The position numbers and the translations under genes are program-made. The notes below the pieces were generated by a model. That model saw only the letters and a program-made list of their open reading frames with translations, was not told the DNA's origin and did not search any database. Below, one piece after another: positions 21,100 through 33,300 of a stretch of DNA of 64,000 nt (positions within the stretch are counted from its first letter, which is position 1; each line of letters starts with the position of its first letter). This DNA is from Metellina segmentata (lineage: Eukaryota > Arthropoda > Arachnida > Araneae > Tetragnathidae): positions 41,326,437 to 41,390,436 of the forward strand of contig OX375873.1 of NCBI GenBank assembly GCA_947359465.1, read 5' to 3'.

Positions 21100-24000
21100 C
21101 TTTTTCCTAGCTTCTGCGTCGGTTTGATATCTCTGATCCGGTTTCTATCACATGACACAAACGTGGTGTACTGATTGGTATGCTATTTTGCAGTAGGCGT
21201 CATACAAAACTCGCTTTAATACTTCTTACTACCCCTAATATTAGCAAAATTTTTCTCAACTGAATGGAGGAGGGGTTGAACCCCAAACCTCCCCTGACGG
21301 CTATGGTTATTACACAAGTAAAACATTAATTAAAATTAAGTTATGAATAGTTTGTGTAGTTAACAAGGGATTAATTTGTGGAAAACTCATTATATATATT
21401 ACCAAAGTTTTTCGCAACTGAATGGGGGAGGGGTTGAACCAATACCTCCTAGAGATAAGAAAGCCAAACCACTGTTTTGTGACGTCAGAAAAATTAGGCG
21501 ATGCAAAACATCATTGTTGAGCGTTTGTTTATCAGCGAGTTCCGACTTCATTCAACGAATTATTTAGTTAATGAAATGAAATTGAAAGCAGGGAAAGGAA
21601 TATATATATATATAATTTATAACTGTGTGAAACAATAAAATATGACAAAGCAACGTTAAGAAGGTTAAAATTTAAATAGTAATGTTTGCGATGCTTCATT
21701 GAATATCTAGAAAGTTACGGGAGGAAATAAATGCGACCCAGTGAAATTAAGAGTTTCAATTAATTATGGATACAAAATCAAGTTGGCAGTTTAAGTTATA
21801 TTTAATAGGCAATGATTAACAATTTCTGATACATCTGTGGGAAAAAGAAATTATGAAGAATACCCATCATCCTTGATAAATGCAGCAATATAAATACATT
21901 TTTAATTTAGATTAATTTTCGGTTATTCATTAGAAAGGTTAAAATTTTCAAGGGCTATCTTTGTTGGGTTCTAGGACCTTCTGATAAATTATTGTATCTA
22001 CGTGTATAGTGACAGTATGATACATTTTACATAAAGAAAAACTAAATTAGGATAGTAACATTTAGTAAATCCATTATTCAAAATAATAAATCATTAACAA
22101 TAATTTCCTTGTTAATGGAATTTTAAAAATGACGAGTTTAGTATAAATGCTTATTTTTAAGGTAATTAAAGAACATAACTATAGAAGTTGATAAGATAAT
22201 TTTTTTTTTCAATTAGAAGCATTTGAAAACTATTTATATTTAACTTGGAGGATGGATGCATATATCAGGTGTCTCCAATGTCAATTGCATAATAATTTTT
22301 GACCAATATATCCATATAGTCCCTTTTATATTGTGTCAACTATTTACAAATATTTTGCCTTAATTTTTGAAAAAGGAGGCTGGAGAAGTAAATCCTGCAT
22401 GCAGGAATTAGTGAACACTCGTGATATATTAGGGTCATTCTATGCTGAAAGGGAAAAACTTGAAAAAATAAAATAAGATATATTTTACATAGTTTTGGGC
22501 TTAAAAAAAGACTGGAGTTCTTTGGTTTTGATTCATCGTGATTGTATTTGATTTATTGTAATGAAAATTAAGCTACTAGAATAAAATTTTGGAAAAATGA
22601 AATTTTTATTAAATTTAATTGATGAATGACAGTTTTAAAAAATGTGCATGACTACAATTATGAAAGGCTTTAGAAAGGAATGTATATACTTTTCAAACTA
22701 TATCATGTTGAACAGAACAGAATTTTATTCAAATGTTCATGAACCTTTTCTGTTATTCCTCTTTACTGTAACGCAAGTTATTACATTAAATTTATTTCTT
22801 TGGACTTAAATATCAATAAATTAATAACATTCCTATCAAAGTTTAGCTTTTTATTAGTTTGTTGAACAATTCAAGTAAATATTTTGTTTTCTATTATTCT
22901 TTGCTAATATATTTACACTTCAAGATCAGTATATTTGTATAAATGTAAGTTACCGTGGAATTGCCCTATATACATATAACTTGACATGAAAATTCAGTTC
23001 CAATAATGGATTAAATTTAAGCATATAGTGATTAGTACATTATTACAGACAGACAGACAGACAGACACCAAACGAGAAAAAGGCGGATTCGACATCAGAA
23101 GGGTCCAAAACGGATAGAAAACTTGAAATGGGTCGAAAATATTGAATGTACAAACAAACACTCCATTCTTATTTATATAGATTTCGTATTTGCTTCGCCA
23201 AATACTAAAAACTAATCGTGTTCACTAATGAATAATACGAATATTTTTGTTTAGTCTGGCGCTCTTGTTGTGAAATGACGTCTGAATTCGACTAGTGATT
23301 TATTTTTTATTCTTCGTGTGGTTTTTTTTTCTGTTATGGTGGATGTTGAATGATAGTGCGAAGTATATTTCTGAGGCTACTTGCACACACATCGATTTCC
23401 TGTCGGGCGAAAAACAAACGTAAAGATATTTAATCGCGCGTTGCTTGCACACTATAGCCGACTGTCGTGGTTTACTTTATTCGAGAAACAAAACAAAAGG
23501 ATTTTTATTACCTTGTCCAATTTTATATCTTCGCGCTCGTTAAAGATATAATAAAAATTTCAACAGATTTGAAATCTGCGGCACATTTTGAACCAGATCA
23601 ATACCTTAAATGTGATTTTCTTTAACAAAATAAATTTTTCATTGTAACTTTTACATTTTTGATTTACGAATGTAGCCGCATTTGACGAAGATATTGATTA
23701 CGAACACAAAAAGGGCTATTTATCTGGATTTATAGAAAAGATATAACTTGAATGGAGTACTTAGTTGTCTTAAATTACTGCTTTATATAAGTAGCATCTA
23801 AAAATAGGATAAATATTTAGTTGTATTCGATGTAAGAGTTTATAGAACAAAGGAGAGAGTAGTTTATATTATTTCCGAGATAACGTATACCGACAACGGT
23901 CCGTTTAATTTTTCATGTGTGCCAAATGTCTTTAAAATAAAGCTAAATTGCAACATTCAATTTTGAAATTATTTTATATATTTATATATTTTAATCTTGA

Positions 24001-25130
24001 AGTTATTTATATATTTTAATCTTTATATATTTTAATCTTGAAATTATTACTATTTTTATCGAAACTTTTATATTATAGACCAAAATTATCTTTGCGATCT
24101 ACCTGTTTTTGACATAAACTGTTTTTTGGTCATTCTTAGATTGCTTTTAGTTCAGAATAATTCTCACGTTTCGTCGTAGGTTTTAATCAAATTATTGTTG
24201 AAACATTTCCCATTACTTTACAGCAGACGTCTTCCCATGCATTTTCTGGTAGAATTTTTATCTTTGTACAGTTGTAATCTTTTATCCCATAACACCGATC
24301 TTATTTATACCTATTTCCAAAAATTAAATCGAAATACCTAATTTCTTTATTTCAACTTTCAGTTTTGCGATCAAAATTTAAATCCTTACTTATTCAAGTT
24401 TATGTGTTTGACATGTCATTTAAAAAGCCACGATTTCCATGCTATATATGCTATATTACAATAAGAGGAAAACAAATTCGAATTATTTTCTCTTTAATTG
24501 TTAAATACAATTCTAAAAATTGAATAGCAAAGACCCTATTATCAGTTCTTCCCGATTTATGGAACTGTATTTTCGTTCCGAATAAGTTTTTATTTTCTAA
24601 ATTCTATTTTAGGTAATTTAACATAATTTTTAAGTCTACCTTTTGAAACAAAGAATGATTTTTTGATACGTTAACCTAATATAATTTTTAGACCTGTTCG
24701 TGTTTTTTCCTATTGTATTTACAGACAATATTGCACTTCTGACCTCAAATTAAATTTTTCTCAAGAAGAGAGATATACCGGAAGGTACTGCGGTGACGCA
24801 CCGGAATATAACACTCTACGTGCCGCTAGGTGGCAAACAGTCTTCAACGTGACTTACCAGAACTGAAACCAAAACATTGGCCAAGCTGTTCGACTATAAA
24901 TATCTGTCCACAAAGAGACTTAAAAACTTATCTATCTCATTTTTATGAAATATTATTTGTCTTTATGCACTGGTTACATTGTTTGTAGAAATTACCTTGT
25001 TATTAAACTCGTTCTTTTACAAACGATCTACCTTTCTGGATTACCAAAGCCACTCGTCGGTAGTTCATGCAATTGTCCGCCTGGGAGGTGTGTGGCTGAG
25101 AAATTAAACCCTACCACCCAGCGCGGCAGA
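21100..25130. other. gene-free AT-rich region
   Basis: No coding exon seen. Contents: duplicated phrase CAACTGAATGG(A/G)GGAGGGGTTGAAC (about 21259 and 21418), a (TA)n run near 21600, an (ACAG)n microsatellite at 23044-23067 and otherwise diffuse AT-rich sequence. 24780-24840 is locally GC-richer without a frame I recognise. Confidence 0.4.
23044..23067. repeat. (ACAG)n microsatellite
   Basis: Six tandem ACAG units, followed by AACGAGAAAAAGGCGG, a context often seen near ends of interspersed repeats. Confidence 0.8.
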
Positions 25131-25139
25131 CCTTTCAAC

Positions 25140-27448
25140 GCGGATTTGTGTTGACTACCGAAAACTGAATCGTAAACTTGTCAAAGATAGGTTTCCATTA
25201 CCTCTCATTGAAGATGTCTTGGACCGATTGCAAGAAGCCAAAGTCTTCACTACATTAGATCTCAAAAATGGTTTCTTTCATGTCCCTGTAGAGGAGAGCA
25301 GTCGCAAGTACACATCATTTATCGTACCAGATGGTCAGTATGAATTTCTCAAAGTACCCTTTGGACAATTCAGAGTGTTTTTTTAAAGGTACGTTTATTG
25401 CATCGTTACAGATCTGATGAAGCAGGGCACCGTTATCATCTACATGGATGATTTGATCATTCCGTCGTCTGTCGAGACGGAAGGTTTCACGAAGTTTAAC
25501 AGTGTTCTCCAAAGAGCATCTAATTATGGACTCGAAATTAAAACAAAGAAATGTCAATTCTTAAAACACACTGTGGAATTTTTAGGTTACATCGTGGAAG
25601 ATGGAACGGTTCGTCCATTAAATGCAAAGACGCTTGCAGTTCAGAAGTTCCCCCTTCTAACCAACATTATACAAGTACAAAGTTTCCTTGACCTCACGGG
25701 CTACTTCAGAAAGTTTATTCCGGGATACTCAAATGTTGCAAAACCGTTAAGTGATCTTCTCAGGAAAGCTAGTTCTTTGAGTTCGGGAACGAACAGAAGG
25801 GAGCTTATCAGAAACTCAAGGATCTACTCACCGAAGGTCCAGCTTTACATCTCTTTAGGCCAGGAAGAAAACCCGAATTACACACTTATGCCAGTATGCA
25901 CGGATTTGGTTCCATATAACTGCAGGAAGCCGATGACGGAAAACTACATCCTGTCCACTACATGTCTAAAAAGACATCCGACAGAAGAAATATACAGCAG
26001 CTATGAGCTAGAAGTCCTTGCAGTAGTGGAAGCACTGAAGAAACTGCGTAAATATTTGATGGGCAACAAGTTTCAAGTAGTGAAGGACTGTTCCGCCTTC
26101 CAGGAGACGATGGATAAAAAGGACCTGGTGACCAGGATAGCGAGATGGGCTTTGCTCCTGGAGGAATTTGAATATTAAATTGCTAACCGACCAGGAGAAA
26201 GAATGCGACACGTAGGCGCTTTGAGCAGGAATCCCGTGATGGTCATCAGTAATGACACTGTTACAGCTAGACTAAAAGTTGCCCTAAATAAAGATGACCA
26301 TATCATTACCCTTAAGTCCTTGGTAGCGAATAGCGTATCACATGAATATTTCTCAAAGAATGACATTCTGTTCAAATATGAGAACGGTCGAGAACTATTA
26401 GTCGCTCCGAAGGATATACAGACCGAAGTGGTCAAGCTAGCTCATGAAAAGGGTCACTTTTAAGTTCAAAAAACAGAAGAGATAGTGAAGCAGGAATTCT
26501 TTGTTCCATACCTGCGCACCTTGACACAAAGTGTCATCACCAACTGCATTCCACGTATCTTAGCAAATAAAAAACGGGATGGAAGGAAGGGTTTTAAATC
26601 CAATTCCCAAGGAAGACACTCCGCTAAACACATATCACGTAGATTTTATAGGGCCCATGCCATATACTAACAAGCATTACCAACATATCCTAACTGTTGT
26701 AGATGCCTTTACTACATTTGACTGGATCTACCATGTAAAGTCTGTAACAGCCGAAGATGTCCTAGAAAACCTGAAGCACCAACAAAAGACCTATGGAAAT
26801 CCTGTTAGGATAATATCTGACAGAGGCTCAGCGTTCACGTCCAATGCTTTCACAGAATACTGCAAAGAAGAAGGAATCCAACACCTTCCAATAGCCTCTG
26901 GAGTGCCTCGTGGGAATGGACAAGTTGAAAGGATTCACCGAACTCTTATCCCTGTTTTGACAAAGCTTACTCTAGAGGAACCTACTAAGTGGTTCAGGCA
27001 TGTCACAAGACTACAGGGCGTTTAAAACAGCGCAGTAAGCCGGTTTGCTAAGTACACTCCATTTGAATTCTTGATTGGCATCAAAATACGCAATAAAGAA
27101 GATATAATTGTTAAAGATATTTTGAAGGAAAAAGTAATGGAAAACCATCAAGAGGATCGAACTATTCTCCAACAAGATGCGAAGGCTAATATCAAAAAGA
27201 TCCAAGACGAGAATAGGAAGTATTATAACAAGTAACGCAAGAAAGCTACTATCTATAAAATGGGCGATCTCGTCACAATCCAGCGAACCCAGTTCGGCAC
27301 AGGATTAAAGCTGCGACCTAAATTGTTTGGCCCGTACGAAGTTTCGAAAGTTAATTCAAAAGATAGGTACCAAGTGACCAAAGTAGGGTATCACTCCGGC
27401 CCTAATCAAACCACCACTTCAGCTGATCTCATGAAACCAAATGCTTAG
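25140..27448 (+). mobile_element. Ty3/Gypsy LTR retrotransposon, decayed pol region
   Basis: Domains in order. RT start at 25140-25386 (VDYRKLN, PLPLIEDVLDRL, TTLDLKNGFFHVPV). RT active site in the 25417-26178 frame (IIYMDDLIIPS, KKCQFLKHTVEFLGYIV) running into RNase H (YSSYELEVLAVVEALKKLRKYLMGNKF). Linker at 26203-26463. Integrase core at 26579-27025 with HVDFIGPM, IISDRGSAFTS and QVERIHRTL carrying the D, D and E. Integrase C-terminal GPY/F-like region at 27260-27448 (LRPKLFGPYEV). Stops or frame changes separate these blocks near 25386, 26178, 26463, 27025 and 27234, so nothing functional is encoded. No gag and no matching pair of LTRs could be found. It is an old fossil, described only. 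Confidence 0.9.
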
Positions 27449-27639
27449 CCAAACTGATTTCGTTTTTTTTTCCTATATTGTATTAATTAAATTTGATTCA
27501 TTTTCTCGTATAATACATTTGATTATTTTCTATTTCGTATCGTGTATTTTTTGGAATATTGCAAATTATGTGTATTTTGTGTATATTATCCCACTTCTGA
27601 CACCAAAAATGCGTCTTGTACAACAAGTTATAACTGTAT

Positions 27640-28200
27640 TTTTAGTTTAGTAATGTAATTTTTCTGAGCACTCGTATACTTCTCTCGTTAAAGAGAAACC
27701 ATCCAGAATGTGATGTGTGAAAATGTGTCCAGATGGACCCTTAAGCCAGTTGAATTTGTAAGCGATGTCAAGTGCTGTTTTCAGTTGGTACCTTTTCTTA
27801 AAGTTTCTTTCTTTTAGCATATTGTTTTCGTGGTGCGCCGGTGTGGTCAGCGACGGTGTCAGGACGGTCGATCTGTAGGGTTTTTGCCCCCAGGCGCGTT
27901 ACAACAGATGGCAGCACTAGAGACCGAATGGTGACGTCACAATTGACTAAGGGAGTTCTTTCCGCCTCTTTAGTGACTACCCCCTCTCCAACATTCGAAA
28001 ACGGACATGCTGCGCTAGCGCTCTTCGGAGCTTTTGTTTTTGCTTGTGTCCATCCAACATCACCTCCTGTCCCTAGATATTTACCTAAAATATCTCTTTT
28101 GTTAAAATCCCCTAGAGCCCTTGATACTGTAACTTCCAACATTAAATAAAATGTTAAAGATATCACTGCTTCCATCACTTATGGGATTGAGTCTGATGAC
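27640..28200. other. GC-richer island after the Gypsy fossil
   Basis: 27840-28140 is GC-richer than its surroundings and has a perfect TGACGTCA (CRE-like palindrome, about 27931-27938) next to ACAGATGGCAGCACTAGAG. Open frames exist on both strands (about 100-126 codons) but neither looks like a known protein. It may be a regulatory piece, an LTR remnant or a retrotransposon promoter. Confidence 0.3.
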
Positions 28201-28209
28201 CTTTCCTAC

Positions 28210-28232
28210 ATATATATATATATATATATATA
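28210..28232. repeat. (TA)n microsatellite
   Basis: Uninterrupted TA repeat of about 23 bp. Confidence 0.8.
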
Positions 28233-28974
28233 CATGCACTAAAATACGCAAATTAACGATTTCTTTCTAACGAGCAAATTAATTTTCGTTATCTAGTTGA
28301 ATAGCCCTGCTTTTTATCTTGCTCTAATAATATGATTAATGTAATCTATTAATCCTCTATTATTCACCTTTTCATCCGAAATCTCGAATAGCCGAGGTCC
28401 GTAGGTTTCCAAATTTTGGATTGTGTATTGTATGCACATAAAGGACAAAAAATTACCTGTAAATATTTTGCAATTTATCATAGTCTTTTTACATAAATGA
28501 TTCAAAAATTAATAGAACAATGTCCGAAAGTCCTTAGACTTGTGAAATGCCAAAGTTAGTGTGTAACATACAAGCCAGGAATTTTCCAAAATCTGTAACC
28601 GACAAGAAGGCAATGTCCTAATTCTGTAACCTACGAATTTTGAAAAAAAAATCTTTTAATTAAGAATTTTGGAGAACAATTCCAGTCTTTGAATGATTGT
28701 ATATTGTATTCTCGGCCTATAAACATTACACTAAAAAAGTATTAGTATAAATTATAAAATTTTATAAATTAATCAGTTAACATTTAGTGTTCCCACATTT
28801 TGAGAATCTCTTTTGACGCTTTTCTGCTCATTTACGTAGAAAACAGCAATTTGTGTTACATGGGTCGGGCTCCTCATTGGAGACGCCCTCATCCACCAAT
28901 ACTTTCATTCGTAACTATTTCCTTTTGTGGTTTGTTTTGAATTTCCTCTTGTTTTAGAAATTATATTGCTTACC

Positions 28975-29106
28975 ATGCTCGGTGTGAATATTATTTTGCT
29001 ACTTGTATTCTTCCAAATGGTCCGCTCTGAGAAGCGCAAAAGACAGGAAATAAACACAATAGGCCACAAGGAAAATAATAAAAATGTCAAAAACTCCTAC
29101 GAATAG
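28975..29106 (+). CDS. possible small secreted peptide, 43 aa
   Basis: ATG at 28975 begins MLGVNIILLLVFFQMVRS, a good signal-peptide-like segment, followed by a highly charged Lys/Glu/Asn-rich tail, with a stop at 29106. There are no cysteines in the predicted mature part and no family is recognised. A polypyrimidine stretch and TTTTAG just upstream could be a splice acceptor, so this may be an exon of a longer gene. Weakly supported. Confidence 0.2.
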   Translation: MLGVNIILLLVFFQMVRSEKRKRQEINTIGHKENNKNVKNSYE

Positions 29107-29335
29107 ATTTAATGAGTAGATGAATCATCAGATTCAATCATTGCAAGGTTTGATCAATATTTCAAATTAAACGCAATCAACGTTTCCAAAAATGTTGAAT
29201 TTTTGCTATGAACCTTCCCTCACTATATCAGTAGACTATTTAGGCAGTTGAGATTTCAAGTACATATTTTTATAATATTTTTCAAAAATATTTTCCCATT
29301 AAGTTTTCTACTACGTACACTTACTTTACTTTTAA

Positions 29336-29536
29336 ATGGAACTGCTATGGGTATGTTTGACCTTTATTCAGATGGTATTTTTTCTAATGGCGGGTACAAA
29401 AGACAAAACTGGAGCCGAACAACAGAACAAAAGCAATGTAACAACAGAAGAAAGTCTATGGACCCTCGTCATTCTATCGTTCCTTTGCTTCCCAGTAACG
29501 ATCCCCAAAGATGTAGTATTATTTGATGTATGTTAA
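29336..29536 (+). CDS. possible small membrane or secreted ORF, 66 aa
   Basis: Begins MELLWVCLTFIQMVFFLMAG (hydrophobic), then a polar stretch with an NKSNVT glycosylation-type motif and a second hydrophobic segment. It lies 230 bp after the other small ORF. No family recognised; it may be chance. Confidence 0.15.
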   Translation: MELLWVCLTFIQMVFFLMAGTKDKTGAEQQNKSNVTTEESLWTLVILSFLCFPVTIPKDVVLFDVC

Positions 29537-29944
29537 TGTAAATTTGTAAGAAATACGGTTTTAAATAATTGAACGATGTATTTTTTCTATAGAATGCAAT
29601 TTTTTCTGTAATTCACAAACGTTCTTTAAATTTAATGTATTTCTACATTCAAATAGTAATTAAAATCCTTAAATTTACCCAAAACCGGTATTTAATCTCT
29701 CTCAGTTTGAAAATATCAATTGTTATTTCAGTTTGATAATGTAAATTGTTATTGCAGTTTGAAAATGTGAATGATTTGAAAATGTTTATAGTGTTACATA
29801 TTTGAAACGTAGTTAATTGAAACTACCATAAGATTCGATACATTCCGTAGATGAAAGAAATGAAAGAAAGACAAATGTTTCTAGAAAAGTAATATGAAAA
29901 AGAGTAATCACAAATAAAAACGTTAGAGATGGAGGTAAATTTTT

Positions 29945-29950
29945 TTTATT
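29945..29950 (-). terminator. candidate poly(A) signal of the - strand RasGEF gene
   Basis: AATAAA on the - strand about 355 nt after the stop codon at 30306-30308; the nearest clear signal downstream. Confidence 0.35.
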
Positions 29951-30305
29951 GAATATAAGGATAATTCAAGTAGTATTCAGAAATATTTTCATGATGGATG
30001 CTCAAGAAATACTATTAAAAAATAAGGGTTTGAAATAATTCAAGATTAATATATTTCCATTTTCTTTTACTTTCTTTCATCCGTCCGAAACTTTCAAAGT
30101 TCTTCCATACATCACGAACTTAGACCGGTCAACAGAAGACCCTTTTTCTCATCAACAACTCACACGTTTAAACTTAAAATTTGGAGAGGGAGAAATAAAG
30201 ATTGGTGCTAATAGTAATATAAAATATATAATAACATAGTGAGCTGCAGAATTGTCCAAAGGTCTAGTGTCATCCAGTTAGTTCTGATGATGAATAGACT
30301 TCATT

Positions 30306-33300
30306 CTATTCCGGACACATTCTTCCTCCTCCTAAATACATTTTTAACCATTCTGTGTCTTCTTTCACACCACTGAAACAGACAATAGAGAGGTAAAGTT
30401 AAAAACATAATCCATTTTATAATCTATTAATACAATAAACGCATCAACATAAGAATCGTAACTTGAACATTTGTTTGGAAATTTTTTCAAGAGTTTGTGC
30501 GTAAGAAATTGTATTTAACTTACAAATCATTCAAAACACAAAACTCTTTACATCAAAATAAATGGATTTGTATGTAGCTACAACGCAAACACTGATAATA
30601 CTAGCCACTGCGTAACCAGCACGGCGTTGCCCTTGACAGATCTTTTCATGGTGTCAGGTGTGACCACTGCTCACTGACGCTCGCCAATCCCCGGGTAATA
30701 TCTACGTATTACCATTTTGTTTAATCCGCAAACAAACTCTGCACAGTAACGCCGTTTCGAAGTGGCTTTTATCAACAACGTAAATCAAAACACGCTAGAA
30801 TCGGTAAACGGTCGTAAAGAGCAATATTTGTTCCTTCTTCATACGAGGTTCTGGTGATGTCAAATTTCGGGAAAAGAAAGAATGGTAAAAAAATTAATTA
30901 ATGAATTTTGAAATTTAACAGATTAAATTTTAAAATTCGGATGGACACAACAATCGCAAAAGACTCGTACCACCTGTGTGCCAAATTTCATTATTGTAAG
31001 TGGCATAGATTTGTTACGACATTGCGTAGGGAGTGACAAACACGTTCTTTTATAATAGTAGAGATTATGCACTTGGTGTCAATTGGCAAGCCGCTCTTGA
31101 GAAACGAGATCCCATGTAAAACCCCCTCTAAGTCACATCTCTTCAAAACCATTATATTTTCGAATAGAATACCTAACATCATCCACGTGATCGGAATATA
31201 ATTTCAATTACCCCATCGTCTGTCTTCTCCCACGGTTCAATGCACTACCAAATGTTAACCATCCAATTTGTTTGGACGATGTTTCTCGTCCAACAAGATC
31301 AGACCAATTTTTCCATTGACGAGATACTTATTAATATATTCATTGCCATTTTTATGAAATAAATAAGACTAGCAGTTTGTTTCGAACGACGAGATATCTC
31401 GTCGGCTTACATCAGAATCCGCTTGGAATGTTAAATGAACATTATGCGTTTGATAATTTTCTTGGCGACCTTCATTTATTGATATTAATGTCAACAAATA
31501 TTACTCATTTAATCTTCTTATTTAAACAGCTTCAACGAGTATTTTTAATAGTTTGTTTAAACAAATAAATTATTTCAGGATGGATTCGATCCCAAAAACA
31601 CGGGGTCTCCCTTCCTAAATATTAATGGAATTGATAAGGGCTTTTTGATTCTACTAATTTTAGATAAGAACTAACTATCCAAATTTAACTATTATATATA
31701 TCACTTAAATACCACTTAGTACGAATTCTGTCTAGTATGAATGGAAACAAAGAGTATTATTTAAGAGTTTAACATAAGTATACTTGAGACTGAAAGAGAA
31801 ATGGGCATCTTACCTGTTTCGAAACATCCATCCTTTGGGGAGTTTGATCTTACGTGGTGGGAATTGTGGCTCCAGTTCGAGTGATGCCCTGCAAACAACA
31901 TTTCAAAATTAGAGTTACCATTTAATTTAATTAGTTTTGTAATTAGTTTTGAAAATGTTTTCTGGTAGATATACCCGGACATTAAAATAATGACTGTATA
32001 AACTGTAACAATGATGTACCCCCTTTAACCCTTTCACTAGGAGTGGTACATGTATGTCGACATAACCTAACTTTAAACATTGCGTAAAAGACTCTTATTC
32101 TTAAATATATTTAGGTTCTCGATAAAAAAAAAAGAAAAAAAAAACCTAAAAATTTTATCAATCGACAAAAATTATTACTTTGACTTTGTGAAGTTCATTA
32201 AACTAATCTTTAGAAGTATGTATCAGGCAAATATTTAAAATGCATTTAGTTTATTTAATAGTAGAAACAAAATGGATGAGAAGATTGGTTACCTTTCCAA
32301 AAAAAAGTCCACGCATTCCCCCAATATGAACAAAACGTTATGTTTAACAAAATAAAATTCAAGTGGATTATGTAAAATCTGTTTTGTTTCTAGTCTCATT
32401 TTATACAGTGTAGACATTACAAAAAAACCTTAATGTTAGACAAAAGTTCTCTATTTCCCTACCGATCCCACGAACTACTTCTATTTTTTCTGCAAACACA
32501 CACAACTCTATATAATTTAACACCAAATTAACACTAGTATGTCTTACATTTGATCCCATGTACAAAATGTTTGCTCATGGAGGAAAGGGTTAAAACACTA
32601 GTATTTAAACACTAGTAATATGAATATTAATTTCATAACTAATAATTAACAGTAAATTTAGTTTGATATTTAAATGTTTATAGATTTTGTTTGGATTTTT
32701 GGGTAGCAAAGGATGAAAAAATAATTTCCAAGTAAAATTAATGTTTTGAGCAGATATAACAAAAAAAAAAAAAAAAAAAACGTGAAACACCAATTTAATA
32801 TTAGGAAATCTGATTTTCAAACACACACAAATCGGTGAAAAATCCAATAAATTAATTAACACTTTTTTTTCCGTCTGAAATTGTGTGTAGAATCCAAATT
32901 TGTGATAAAATATTAGTCGGAGCAAGTACTCAATTTAATATGAAGACAGCCCCTTAGACAAATTTTAATTATTGATATTTATAGAAAATATTCATCCCTA
33001 TCGATAGCTACCTTTCGTTTTGCTCTACGATGTAAATTGTGCAATTGCGATCGGGTGAATCGTTTTCTTTTTAAAGTTGTACAAATATTTGCTGAGGGAA
33101 GAAAAAGTTAAAACAGTACTTACCAATAGTTGACACTATCCATGACCTTTAGCATTTCTTGGTCCATAACCACTGGCTCCAAATAGTGCTGAATGTGTGG
33201 CAAAACTTTTAAATGATCATAGTTTGACCTTTGAAACCAAGTGATCTTGCTCCTCACCTTGAGCAACTTCAACGTGCGCATTAAGTTATCTACCTCCTGA

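Noticed and set aside
24700..27930. Paired LTRs around the Gypsy pol fossil
   Set aside because: Sequences upstream of 25140 and downstream of 27450 were compared by eye and show no matching terminal repeat.
27798..28178. 126-codon frame on the - strand (and 102 codons on +)
   Set aside because: No recognisable domain; both strands are open because the block is GC-richer, so coding is not supported.
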